DNA of 64,000 nt from Sporosarcina sp. P33 (GTDB lineage Bacteria > Bacillota > Bacilli > Bacillales_A > Planococcaceae). Shown here one piece after another: positions 23,310 to 31,377 of this stretch (position 1 is the first letter of the stretch; every line of letters starts with the position of its first letter). Where the stretch lies: the NCBI RefSeq assembly GCF_002077155.1, contig NZ_CP015027.1, positions 372,001-436,000 on the forward strand. The letters run 5' to 3'. The position numbers and the translations under genes are program-made. The notes beneath the pieces are model-generated. The model was not told the DNA's origin and did not search any database. It worked only from the letters and a program-made list of their open reading frames with translations.

Positions 23310-25093
23310 TTTTCTGATTCGGGCTGCTGAAAGTGAGCAAGCAGGTCATCAGCTACCTTTTTAGGCATACCTGCTTCTTTCAGTTGTTCAGATGTTGCTT
23401 CACGGATGGCTTTGACGGTTTTGAAGTGCTTGAGAAGCTGCTGTTTTCGTTTCGGTCCTATGCCTTCAATCCCGTCCAGTGAAGAGGTCAGAGAAGATGC
23501 CCCTCTTCGCTGTCTGTGGAATGTGATCGCGAATCGGTGAACTTCATCCTGAACACGCTGCAATAAGTAAAAGGCTTCGCTTGTTTTCTTTAATGGTACG
23601 ATTTCAGGCGGGTGTCCATACAGTAACTGCGCAGTGTTATGCTTATCGTCTTTTGCCAGTCCGGCAATCGGAATTGACAGGCCGAGTTCATCTTCAAGCA
23701 CTTCACGCGCAATTTCCATCTGTCCTTTACCGCCGTCAATTACAATTAAATCCGGCAGCGGCAGGCGGTCTTTCAATACCCGCGTATAACGCCGTCTGAT
23801 CACTTCGCGCATGGCCCCGTAGTCATCATGCGCCGCTGCTGTCTTTGTTTTGTATTTCCGGTAATCTTTGCGATTCGGTCTGCCGTCTATAAAGGAAATC
23901 ATAGCGGAGACAGGTTCTACACCATGAGTGTGGGAGTTATCAAATGCCTCAATACGAAGCGGTGTGCTGATATTCATCGCTTCCCCAAGTTCTTCACAAG
24001 CCCCGATCGTCCGTTCTTCCTGCCGCTCAATAATTTGAAACTTGGCGTTCAGTGCGATGGATGCATTTTTATCAGCCAATTTTACAAGTTCTTTCTTCTT
24101 GCCCCGCTGCGGGATAAAAACATTTGTATCGAGCAATTGTTCCGCAAGAGCAAGGTCTACCGTTTCAGGAAGATGCACTTCCTTTGGCAGTAAATGCTGC
24201 GCTTCCCCGTAGAAACGGCCGAGAAATGTCAGTAATTCTTCCTCAGGATCTTGATAAGCAGGGAAAATCGATACATCCCGTTCTATCAATTTACCTTGGC
24301 GCACAAAAAACACTTGCACACACATCCAGCCTTTGTCCACTGCGTAACCGAATATATCGCGGTCTGTGAAGTCATTAGCTGTCATGTTCTGTTTTTCCAT
24401 GACGGTTTCAATATTCGTAATTTGATCACGATATTCTTTTGCACGCTCAAATTCCAGTTCTTCAGCGGCTTCATTCATCTTTTGCTGCAGTTCTTTTTTT
24501 ACTTCTTTATAACCGCCGTTCAGAAAGCGTGTAATGTCCGCGATCATTTCCGTATAAGCTTCAGCAGGCACCTCTTTTATACAGGGTGCCAGACATTGGC
24601 CTATATGGTAATACAAACACGCGCGCGCCGGGATGCTTTGACATTTTCGGTACGGATACAGCCGGTCCAGCAGTTTTTTTGTTTCATGGGCTGCCGTGGC
24701 ATTCGGATACGGACCGAAGTATTTGCCCGACTTCTTATTAACTTTCCGCGTGATGATCAGTTTTGGATGCCGTTCATTGGTGATCTTCAGATACGGATAC
24801 GTTTTATCATCTTTAAGCATAATATTATACTTCGGATCGTATTTCTTGATCATGTTCAATTCGAGAATCAATGCCTCGATTTCCGAATTGGTGACTATAT
24901 ATTCAAAATCCTCTATTTCCCCGACGAGCCGCTGCGTCTTGCCGTCATGGGAGCCGGTGAAATAGCTGCGCACACGGTTCTTCAGTACTTTCGCCTTCCC
25001 GACATAAATGACCGTTCCTTGGCGATCCTTCATTAAGTAGCAGCCGGGCAGTTCCGGAAGGATTGACAGTTTATGTTCAATGATTTCATTCAT
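23291..25093 (-). CDS. uvrC: UvrABC system subunit C, excision endonuclease
   Basis: 600 residues from ATG 25093 (AGGTG upstream; the GTG at 25102 is part of it). N-terminal GIY-YIG nuclease ([20 protein letters not shown], then KNRVRSYF) makes the 3' incision, a central UVR motif (about 200-235) contacts UvrB, an RNase H-like nuclease (about 370-520, [27 protein letters not shown]) makes the 5' incision, and a tail with helix-hairpin-helix [16 protein letters not shown] binds DNA. Works in nucleotide excision repair. Follows trxA as in Bacillus. Confidence 0.97.
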   Translation of the reverse strand: MNEIIEHKLSILPELPGCYLMKDRQGTVIYVGKAKVLKNRVRSYFTGSHDGKTQRLVGEIEDFEYIVTNSEIEALILELNMIKKYDPKYNIMLKDDKTYPYLKITNERHPKLIITRKVNKKSGKYFGPYPNATAAHETKKLLDRLYPYRKCQSIPARACLYYHIGQCLAPCIKEVPAEAYTEMIADITRFLNGGYKEVKKELQQKMNEAAEELEFERAKEYRDQITNIETVMEKQNMTANDFTDRDIFGYAVDKGWMCVQVFFVRQGKLIERDVSIFPAYQDPEEELLTFLGRFYGEAQHLLPKEVHLPETVDLALAEQLLDTNVFIPQRGKKKELVKLADKNASIALNAKFQIIERQEERTIGACEELGEAMNISTPLRIEAFDNSHTHGVEPVSAMISFIDGRPNRKDYRKYKTKTAAAHDDYGAMREVIRRRYTRVLKDRLPLPDLIVIDGGKGQMEIAREVLEDELGLSIPIAGLAKDDKHNTAQLLYGHPPEIVPLKKTSEAFYLLQRVQDEVHRFAITFHRQRRGASSLTSSLDGIEGIGPKRKQQLLKHFKTVKAIREATSEQLKEAGMPKKVADDLLAHFQQPESEKKPLTE

Positions 25094-25110
25094 TATTTTC
25101 ACCTACTAAA

Positions 25111-25140
25111 AGACCGGGCGGCTGAAGCAGCTCCCGGTCT
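25111..25140 (-). terminator. Terminator after trxA
   Basis: AGACCGGG (25111-25118) pairs with CCCGGTCT (25133-25140) around a GC-rich loop, then TTTT on the minus strand. It lies between trxA and uvrC. Confidence 0.8.
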
Positions 25141-25160
25141 CTTGTATTTACACGTATTGT

Positions 25161-25475
25161 TTACGCGTGTTTTTCAACTAATTGAGCAAGTGCTTCTTTC
25201 GGCTGGAAGCCCACTACTTTTTCAGCCACTTCTCCGTCTTTAAATAGAAGAAGTGTCGGAATGGACATGATACCGAACTGGCTTGCAGTTGCCTGGTTAT
25301 CATCGACGTTCACTTTAACGATGTTCGCTTTTCCTTCGATTTCACCTGAAAGTTCTTCAAGTACAGGAGCGATCATTTTACAAGGACCGCACCAAGGTGC
25401 CCAGAAGTCCACAAGTACTACGCCTTCTTTAATATTTTCAGCAAAGTTAGAATCGGTTGCATTAATAATTGCCAT
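25161..25475 (-). CDS. trxA: Thioredoxin
   Basis: 104 residues, the usual thioredoxin length, with active site [13 protein letters not shown] (C28, C31), the cis-proline loop SIPTL and a C-terminal VGFQPKEAL helix. General cytoplasmic disulfide reductase, electron donor to ribonucleotide reductase and others. Preceded by AAAGGAGG and a minus-strand TATAAT (25511-25516). Confidence 0.97.
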   Translation of the reverse strand: MAIINATDSNFAENIKEGVVLVDFWAPWCGPCKMIAPVLEELSGEIEGKANIVKVNVDDNQATASQFGIMSIPTLLLFKDGEVAEKVVGFQPKEALAQLVEKHA

Positions 25476-25561
25476 TACTATTTCCTCCTTTAGTCTACAA
25501 CTATGTTTGTATTATATCATGGAGGTATGCGAGGGGCTAAAAAAATGCTTGTACCGGTAAA

Positions 25562-26536
25562 TTAGCTCGCTTTGATTTTTTTAATCTCTTCAATCATGAT
25601 TGGGATGATCTCAAAAATGTCGCCTACGATGCCGTAATCTGCAATTTTAAAGATGTTTGCTTCAGGATCTTTGTTAATTGCGACGATGACTTTGGAGTTG
25701 GACATACCTGCCACGTGCTGAATCGCGCCGGAAATCCCTGCTGCGATATACAAGTCTGGTGTGACCACTTTTCCTGTCTGCCCAATTTGCAGTGAATAGT
25801 CACAGTAATCTGCGTCACATGCCCCGCGCGAGGCGCCGACCGCTCCGCCAAGAAGATTAGCCAATTCTTTTAATGGCTCGAATCCTTCAGCACCTTTCAC
25901 TCCGCGTCCGCCGGCTACGATAACTTTCGCTTCAGACAGATCCACACCTTCAGTTGATTTGCGCACGACGTCTTTAATTACGGAACGCAGATTTTTGATT
26001 TCCACGTCTTTCGAAGCCACGTCACCCGTGCGGCTTGCATCATGTGCTAAAGGCTCAATATTGTTCGGACGGATCGTAATGAATAATAGTCCTTCTTTCA
26101 CTTCTACTTTTTCAAATGCTTTACCTGAGTAAATCGGACGAATGAATTCTGCTGCATCGCCTTCTCCCTCAATTTTTGTTACATCTGAAATTAATCCCGT
26201 TCCAAGCTTGCTTGCAACTTTAGGTGACAGGTCTTTCCCCATTGCAGTATGGCCGAACACAACGCCGTCCGGAGATTCATCTTCGTAGACAGCCATGAAT
26301 GCCTGTCCGAAGCCGTCCGGTGTATAGTGCTTCAAGTGAGGATGCTCGACTGTTACTACACGGTCCGCTCCGTAATGAACCATTTCTTCACCCAGCGACT
26401 GGACTTGGTCCCCGATGAGAACAGCGACCACTTCCCCGCCGTCTGAAATTTTCTTTGCCGCTGCAATCGTTTCAAATGATACGTTACGCAGTTCTCCATC
26501 ACGTGCTTCACCTAAAACTAACATTTTCTTTGACAT
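25562..26536 (-). CDS. etfA: Electron transfer flavoprotein, alpha subunit
   Basis: 324 residues. The C-terminal FAD-binding half shows VIVAGGRGVKGAEGFEPLKE, AVGASRGACDADYCDYSLQI, GQTGKVVTPDLYIAAGISGA and SKVIVAINKDPEANIFKIAD. With EtfB it accepts electrons from acyl-CoA dehydrogenases and passes them to the quinone pool during beta-oxidation. Last gene of the fadR-fadB-etfB-etfA unit (34-base gap after etfB), under the FadR operator at 28780. Confidence 0.97.
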   Translation of the reverse strand: MSKKMLVLGEARDGELRNVSFETIAAAKKISDGGEVVAVLIGDQVQSLGEEMVHYGADRVVTVEHPHLKHYTPDGFGQAFMAVYEDESPDGVVFGHTAMGKDLSPKVASKLGTGLISDVTKIEGEGDAAEFIRPIYSGKAFEKVEVKEGLLFITIRPNNIEPLAHDASRTGDVASKDVEIKNLRSVIKDVVRKSTEGVDLSEAKVIVAGGRGVKGAEGFEPLKELANLLGGAVGASRGACDADYCDYSLQIGQTGKVVTPDLYIAAGISGAIQHVAGMSNSKVIVAINKDPEANIFKIADYGIVGDIFEIIPIMIEEIKKIKAS

Positions 26537-26570
26537 AATGTAGTCCCTCCTAATTACGGTTCTATAAGAA

Positions 26571-27344
26571 TTAAATTACTTTCGCTTCGGAATGCAATAA
26601 TTTTACAAGTTCAGCGGCCTGCTCTGCCGGCTCCCCTTCGAGGACGCGTCCCGCTTCTTTAGCAGGCGGCAGGAAAACTTCCACTGTCTTTGTTTTTGCT
26701 TCCACATCATCTTCATCCAGATCCAGATCATCAAACTCTAAGTCTTCCAGCGGCTTCTTCTTCGCTTTCATAATACCCGGCAATGAAGGATAACGCGGCT
26801 CGTTTAAGCCCTGCTGTGCAGTGACAAGAAGCGGCAAAGATGTTTCGATTGTCTCTGCATCTCCTTCTACATCACGTACAATTGTTGCGTTCGTTCCGTC
26901 TACAGTTAACTCAGTAATAGTCGTTACATAGTTGATCCCTAACAGTTCTGCCACACGCGGCCCGACTTGTCCTGAACCGCCGTCAATTGCCACGTTACCC
27001 GCAAGAATCAGATCTGCGTCTTTATCCTTCAGATAGTCTGCAATGACTTTTGCTGCAGTATATTCATCGATCTCGTCAATATCATCTTCAATATTGATCA
27101 GTACAGCTTTATCTGCGCCCATCGCCAATGCTGTGCGCAGCTGTTTCTCGGTTTCTTCATCTCCGATAGACAATACCGTAACTTCTCCGCCGTGTTCGTC
27201 GCGCAGTTTAATCGCTTCTTCCACTGCATACTCATCGTATGGGTTGATGATGAATTCAGCACCGTCTTCTGCAATGGCACCGTTTGAGATCGAAATTTTT
27301 TCTTCCGTATCAAATGTTCTTTTTACTAATGCATAAATGTTCAT
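26571..27344 (-). CDS. etfB: Electron transfer flavoprotein, beta subunit
   Basis: 257 residues. Family marks: YALVKRTFDTEEKISISNGA at the start, INPYDEYAVEEAIKLRDEHG and LAGNVAIDGGSGQVGPRVAE, the AMP-binding region, then GIMKAKKKPLE. An acidic insert (EFDDLDLDEDDVEAKTKT, about residues 205-222) is typical of Bacillus EtfB. Forms the heterodimer with EtfA; 23 bases after fadB. Confidence 0.96.
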   Translation of the reverse strand: MNIYALVKRTFDTEEKISISNGAIAEDGAEFIINPYDEYAVEEAIKLRDEHGGEVTVLSIGDEETEKQLRTALAMGADKAVLINIEDDIDEIDEYTAAKVIADYLKDKDADLILAGNVAIDGGSGQVGPRVAELLGINYVTTITELTVDGTNATIVRDVEGDAETIETSLPLLVTAQQGLNEPRYPSLPGIMKAKKKPLEDLEFDDLDLDEDDVEAKTKTVEVFLPPAKEAGRVLEGEPAEQAAELVKLLHSEAKVI

Positions 27345-27367
27345 TATTAGAACCTCCTATTCGATAA

Positions 27368-28141
27368 TTACTTTCCGGTAAATGTAGGCTGACGCTTTTC
27401 AATAAATGCCTGAATTCCTTCTTTTGCATCTTCAGACACGAACACTTCGCCGAACGATTTTGCTTCCGCTTCTACACCATCATAAAATGACTGGTCTTTA
27501 GAATAAGAAAGCATGTTTAGTGCATGTTTTACCGCTATCGGACTCTTAGCAGAAATCTTTTTTGCGAGTTTCAATGTTTCCGACAATAGTTCTTCATCAG
27601 AGTATGCATGGTTTGCGAGTCCCCATTGCACAGCTTCTTCTCCCGAGACCGGATCACTCGTCAGCATAATTTCTGCAGCTTTTGCCGGGCCGACCAGACG
27701 CGGCAAGCGCTGTGTTCCTGCAAAGCCCGGAATGAGTCCAAGCTGCAGCTCCGGCAAACCAAGTTTCGCAGTTTTTGTTACGAGGCGGATATGGCAGGCC
27801 ATCGCAAGCTCCAGGCCTCCGCCAAGTGCTGCACCGTGAATGGAAGCGATTACAGGTTTCTCAAAGTTTTCTAATCGTTCAAAAACTTCCTGGCCTTTGG
27901 CTGAAAGCTTCGTGAACGCATCCCCCGTATCAACGGTTGTAAATTCTTTAATGTCTGCACCAGCCGAGAAAAATCGTCCTTCGCCGTACAGGACGACTAC
28001 GCGGACTTCATCATCGTTCTCCACGCTCGTTAACAGCTGATTGACTTCTTCAATCAATTTCGAGGATAGGGCATTTGCTGGCGGATGGTCAATTTTCGCT
28101 AATGCGACATGACCGTCCTTCTCCAAGTTAATTAATGTCAT
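27368..28141 (-). CDS. fadB: Enoyl-CoA hydratase (crotonase family)
   Basis: 257 residues with the crotonase oxyanion-hole segments FSAGADIKEF and SIHGAALGGGLELAMACHIR. A catalytic glutamate is in GLPELQLGLIPGFAGTQRLP. Hydrates trans-2-enoyl-CoA in beta-oxidation. Lies between fadR and etfB in the same order as the Bacillus subtilis lcfA-fadR-fadB-etfB-etfA cluster, and under the same FadR operator. Confidence 0.94.
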   Translation of the reverse strand: MTLINLEKDGHVALAKIDHPPANALSSKLIEEVNQLLTSVENDDEVRVVVLYGEGRFFSAGADIKEFTTVDTGDAFTKLSAKGQEVFERLENFEKPVIASIHGAALGGGLELAMACHIRLVTKTAKLGLPELQLGLIPGFAGTQRLPRLVGPAKAAEIMLTSDPVSGEEAVQWGLANHAYSDEELLSETLKLAKKISAKSPIAVKHALNMLSYSKDQSFYDGVEAEAKSFGEVFVSEDAKEGIQAFIEKRQPTFTGK

Positions 28142-28167
28142 TTTCCATCTCTCCTTTACTGCAACAA

Positions 28168-28752
28168 TTACTGCTGTTTGTAGCCATGAAGCAGCATATT
28201 GCTGACCTTAGGCGCTAAATTGATTAAATTAAATTTCTGTTCGTTCATCACCCAAGAAGTAATCGTCTCATCCATCGTGCCGAATAACATCTGCCTCGCG
28301 AGTCTGAGGTCAAGTTCAGAAGACAGTTCTCCTTTCTCTACTCCTTCTTCAAGCAAAGTATCCAGCAAAACCATATATTCTTTTAACACATTATTAATTT
28401 GGAAACGCAGATCTTTGTTTGACTGTCTGAGCTCCAATTGTGTGACGATTGCCAGATGCGGATCTTCTTGTAAGACTCTGAAATGATTTTCTACAACCAG
28501 CTGTAATTTATCTGAGATGGGAAGATCCTTCTCTAGTATCTCTTTTATATTCTCTACGAATATCGCCATTTTTTCTCTGAATACGGAGATTAGGATGTCT
28601 TCTTTATTTTTAAAATATAAATAAATCGTGCCATCCGCAACTCCTGCCTCCTTAGCGATTTTAGAGACTTGCGCCTGGTGGTAACCATTTTCTGCAATAA
28701 CAATGACTGCAGCGTCTACAATTTGTTTATATTTAGGTTTTGTACGCTTCAT
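28168..28752 (-). CDS. fadR: FadR, TetR-family repressor of fatty-acid degradation
   Basis: 194 residues. TetR-type HTH at residues about 8-55: KYKQIVDAAVIVIAENGYHQ, AQVSKIAKEAGVADGTIYLY, FKNKEDILISVF. The C-terminal half is the ligand-binding and dimer domain. In Bacillus, FadR binds TGAATGA-type palindromes and is released by long-chain acyl-CoA. Here a perfect box lies in its own promoter and similar boxes precede the thioesterase and lcfA genes, supporting the name and autoregulation. Confidence 0.93.
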   Translation of the reverse strand: MKRTKPKYKQIVDAAVIVIAENGYHQAQVSKIAKEAGVADGTIYLYFKNKEDILISVFREKMAIFVENIKEILEKDLPISDKLQLVVENHFRVLQEDPHLAIVTQLELRQSNKDLRFQINNVLKEYMVLLDTLLEEGVEKGELSSELDLRLARQMLFGTMDETITSWVMNEQKFNLINLAPKVSNMLLHGYKQQ

Positions 28753-28779
28753 TATGTTTCACCACCAAAAAAGAAAATA

Positions 28780-28833
28780 TGAATGACGATTCATTCATAT
28801 TTTCATATTAATAAACTTTTCAGTTGGAGTCAA
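28780..28833 (-). promoter_or_regulatory. Promoter and FadR operator of fadR-fadB-etfBA
   Basis: Minus strand TTGACT (28828-28833), 17 bases, TAATAT (28805-28810). TGAATGACGATTCATTCA (28780-28797) has perfect 7-base arms and lies at the transcription start. This is the best of three FadR-type boxes in the window. Confidence 0.88.
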
Positions 28834-28841
28834 GTATTTTG

Positions 28842-30545
28842 TTATGAACTTTTTAACGTGTCCGTTTCTTCAGTCAATTTCTTTCGTTCTTCTTCCACAA
28901 GCGTCCTGCGCAGAATTTTACCTACTGCTGTTTTTGGAAGGTCATCACGGAAATCGTACTGTCTTGGAACTTTAAATGCAGCAAGGTGTTTTCTGCAATA
29001 TTTATCTAATTCTTTTTCTGTAACGGAATATCCTTCTTTTAATACAATATATGCTTTCACTGTTTCTCCGCGGTACGGATCCGGTACACCTGCGACGATG
29101 CATTCTTGAATAGCCGGATGTTCATACAGCACTTCTTCAATTTCACGCGGATACACATTGAAACCGCTGGCAATTATCATATCCTTTTTACGGTCTACAA
29201 TATAGAAGTACCCGTCTTCATCCATATACCCCAGATCTCCCGTTAAAAACCATCCGTCACGGAATGTTTCCTGCGTGTCATCTGGTCTGTTCCAATAACC
29301 CGTCATTACTTGAGGTCCTTTTACCGCAATTTCGCCAATTTCTCCCGCCGGCAATGGTTCACTTGATCCGGGGCCCAGTATGCAGCCGTCTGTATCAGGC
29401 CAAGGCACGCCGACAGAACCGCGCTTTTCAATCCCATCCCATACAAAGTTCGCCATCGCAACCGGTGACGTTTCAGTCAGTCCGTATCCTTCCACCAGTT
29501 TACCGCCAGTTACCTCTTCAAACTTCTCTTTTACTTCAATCGGCAAAGCAGCAGATCCGCTGATACAAGCTTTAATAGAAGAAAGATCATACTTTCCCAA
29601 ATCAGGGTGATTTAATAATCCGATATAAATAGTCGGTGCGCCGGGAAATAATGTCGGCTTTTGTTTATCGATATCTTTTAAAGCTGTCTTGAAATCAAAT
29701 TTCGGAATCAATACCATTTTGTGGCCTTTCATGACTGCAAATATCAGTACTGTTGTCATGCCGTACACATGGAAGAAAGGCAGAATCCCCATAATCGTTT
29801 CTTCACCATCAGTCGTTTTGTACAGCCACGCGCTGCACATTTCCGTATTGCTGATTAAATTCGAATGGGTCAGCTCCACACCTTTCGGCGGACCAGTCGT
29901 TCCTCCCGTATATTGCAGTAATGCGATATCGCCGTCTTCATACGCTACGTGTACCGGATCAGGTTTCGCAGATTTCATTATTTCAGTATATAAATGATGA
30001 ATGCCGCGATGCTCGACTTTTACGGTCAGCTTATGCTCTTTCTTCTGCAGGAATGGGTACAAAAGATTTTTTGGAAACGGCAGGTAATCTTTGATGCCAG
30101 TAATTATGATGTGCTCCAGAGCAGTTCCTTTCATCGCTTTCGTTACACGCGGAAACAGAATATCAAGCGAAATAATTACTTTTGCACCTGAGTCGGAAAG
30201 CTGATAGTTCAGTTCGCGTTCAGTATAAAGCGGGTTTGTCTGTACGACAATCCCCCCAGCATAGAGAATGCCGTAATAAGCAATAGCGCCTTGCGGACAG
30301 TTCGGCAGCATAATTGCTACGCGGTCGCCCTTTACTACGCCGAGTTTTTGCAAGTAAGCCGCAAACTTCAGTGCAGATTCATGAAATTCCTTAAATGTGA
30401 TATCCTTCCCAAGAAAGTGAATAGCGGTTTTATCAGGATATTTTTTGCTGGATCTCGTTAAATAATCCTGCAGCGGAATTTTCTCATAGACCAAAGTAGT
30501 CGGTATTTCTTTTGGGTAAGCAGCAAGCCAAGGTTTTTGCGTCAT
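28842..30545 (-). CDS. lcfA: Long-chain fatty-acid-CoA ligase
   Basis: 567 residues from ATG 30545 (AAGGAG 8 bases upstream; GTG 30551 is too close). ANL-superfamily motifs: YTGGTTGPPKGVELTH (AMP/phosphate loop), GYGLTETSPV, DGWFLTGDLGYMDEDGYFYI and the C-terminal lysine region KTAVGKILRRTL. Activates free fatty acids to acyl-CoA using ATP at the membrane face. Transcribed from its own promoter with a FadR-type box and a cre-like site; the fadR unit lies immediately downstream. Confidence 0.95.
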   Translation of the reverse strand: MTQKPWLAAYPKEIPTTLVYEKIPLQDYLTRSSKKYPDKTAIHFLGKDITFKEFHESALKFAAYLQKLGVVKGDRVAIMLPNCPQGAIAYYGILYAGGIVVQTNPLYTERELNYQLSDSGAKVIISLDILFPRVTKAMKGTALEHIIITGIKDYLPFPKNLLYPFLQKKEHKLTVKVEHRGIHHLYTEIMKSAKPDPVHVAYEDGDIALLQYTGGTTGPPKGVELTHSNLISNTEMCSAWLYKTTDGEETIMGILPFFHVYGMTTVLIFAVMKGHKMVLIPKFDFKTALKDIDKQKPTLFPGAPTIYIGLLNHPDLGKYDLSSIKACISGSAALPIEVKEKFEEVTGGKLVEGYGLTETSPVAMANFVWDGIEKRGSVGVPWPDTDGCILGPGSSEPLPAGEIGEIAVKGPQVMTGYWNRPDDTQETFRDGWFLTGDLGYMDEDGYFYIVDRKKDMIIASGFNVYPREIEEVLYEHPAIQECIVAGVPDPYRGETVKAYIVLKEGYSVTEKELDKYCRKHLAAFKVPRQYDFRDDLPKTAVGKILRRTLVEEERKKLTEETDTLKSS

Positions 30546-30577
30546 CTTCACAACTCCTTTACATTAATGTAATAGTT

Positions 30578-30647
30578 TGAACATTCCTTGTTCATTAGTA
30601 TATCGATAAACTATTTAGTTTACAAGATAAATATGAAAGCGCTTTAT
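30578..30647 (-). promoter_or_regulatory. lcfA promoter with FadR-like box and cre-like site
   Basis: Minus strand TTGTAA (30620-30625), 17 bases, TATACT (30597-30602). TGAACATTCCTTGTTCA (30578-30594) is a palindrome placed like the two other FadR boxes but with weaker half-sites. TGAAAGCGCTTTAT (30634-30647) matches the CcpA cre consensus TGWAARCGYTWNCW at 13 of 14 positions, upstream of -35. Predicts repression by both FadR and CcpA. Confidence 0.7.
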
Positions 30648-30782
30648 CTCTTTATATAAACACCTCTCATTCTATGAGAGAGCTAGCATCGTTATACCTG
30701 TGACATAAGAAAGTTCTATCTATGCCAATGCTGATGCGTTGTCAGTTACAAGTAAGCGGTCTTTTATGGAAACAAAATAGAA

Positions 30783-30812
30783 AATACACCCGGACGCAGG
30801 TCAGGGTGTATT
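30783..30812 (-). terminator. Terminator of the yshE unit
   Basis: AATACACCC (30783-30791) pairs with GGGTGTATT (30804-30812), with TTTT after it on the minus strand. The stop codon of the 28-residue gene lies just inside the stem. Confidence 0.75.
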
Positions 30813-30887
30813 GGTGACGAGCCAGTATACTCCGATGAGGACAAAGAGTACACAGACTACAATAAGTATTTTGATCAGTCTTTCCAT
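30801..30887 (-). CDS. 28-residue single-helix membrane peptide
   Basis: ATG 30887 to TGA 30801 encodes MERLIKILIVVCVLFVLIGV followed by YWLVTNTP: a short basic start, one hydrophobic membrane helix and a short tail. AGGAGA lies 9 bases before the ATG and overlaps the TAG stop of the DUF350 gene, so translation is coupled. The terminator begins inside its last codons. It is too short for ordinary gene callers. Function unknown; it may be a partner of the DUF350 membrane protein. Confidence 0.7.
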   Translation of the reverse strand: MERLIKILIVVCVLFVLIGVYWLVTNTP

Positions 30888-30900
30888 AAATTACGATCTC

Positions 30901-31314
30901 CTATGCAATACTGGCGCCTATGACGAACGACAGACCGACCGAAATGCAAAGCGATATAAAGCCGACGGAACGGTTATCCGCCTGAATTTCTTCATCCACT
31001 TTAAATTTCGGTGTCAGGAACTCGAACAGTAAATAAGCGAATATGAGCAATGTAAATCCATACAGGCCCCAACCCATCATTTGCGGCAGGCTGTTATGCT
31101 GCTCGATGGAATAGCGGAAAATGTTGGCGACGCCAAAGATTTTTCCGCCCGTCGCCATCGCTACCGACAAATTCCCTTTACGGATCTCTTCCCAGTTTCT
31201 ATATTTTGTTACGATTTCAAATAACACCATGGATACGATCAAACATAGTGTGACGACACTGAAGTAGCCAGCGCTCTCAACTAATGGATGACTCCAAAAC
31301 CCCGTATGATTCAT
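30901..31314 (-). CDS. yshE: DUF350 membrane protein (YshE)
   Basis: 137 residues with about four membrane segments: AGYFSVVTLCLIVSMVLFEI, a middle stretch after GNLSVAMATGGKIFGVANIF, MGWGLYGFTLLIFAYLLFEF and VGFISLCISVGLSFVIGASI. The NLSVAMATGGKIFGVANI core is the DUF350/YjfL hallmark. Function not established. Sits between lcfA and mutS2 as in Bacillus subtilis and is followed by a coupled 28-residue membrane peptide. Confidence 0.9.
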   Translation of the reverse strand: MNHTGFWSHPLVESAGYFSVVTLCLIVSMVLFEIVTKYRNWEEIRKGNLSVAMATGGKIFGVANIFRYSIEQHNSLPQMMGWGLYGFTLLIFAYLLFEFLTPKFKVDEEIQADNRSVGFISLCISVGLSFVIGASIA

Positions 31315-31377
31315 AATGCGGCACCTTCTTTATGTTCTATTGCCTGTCATACGGTTCAGGCAGACAAAAGGTTTCAT

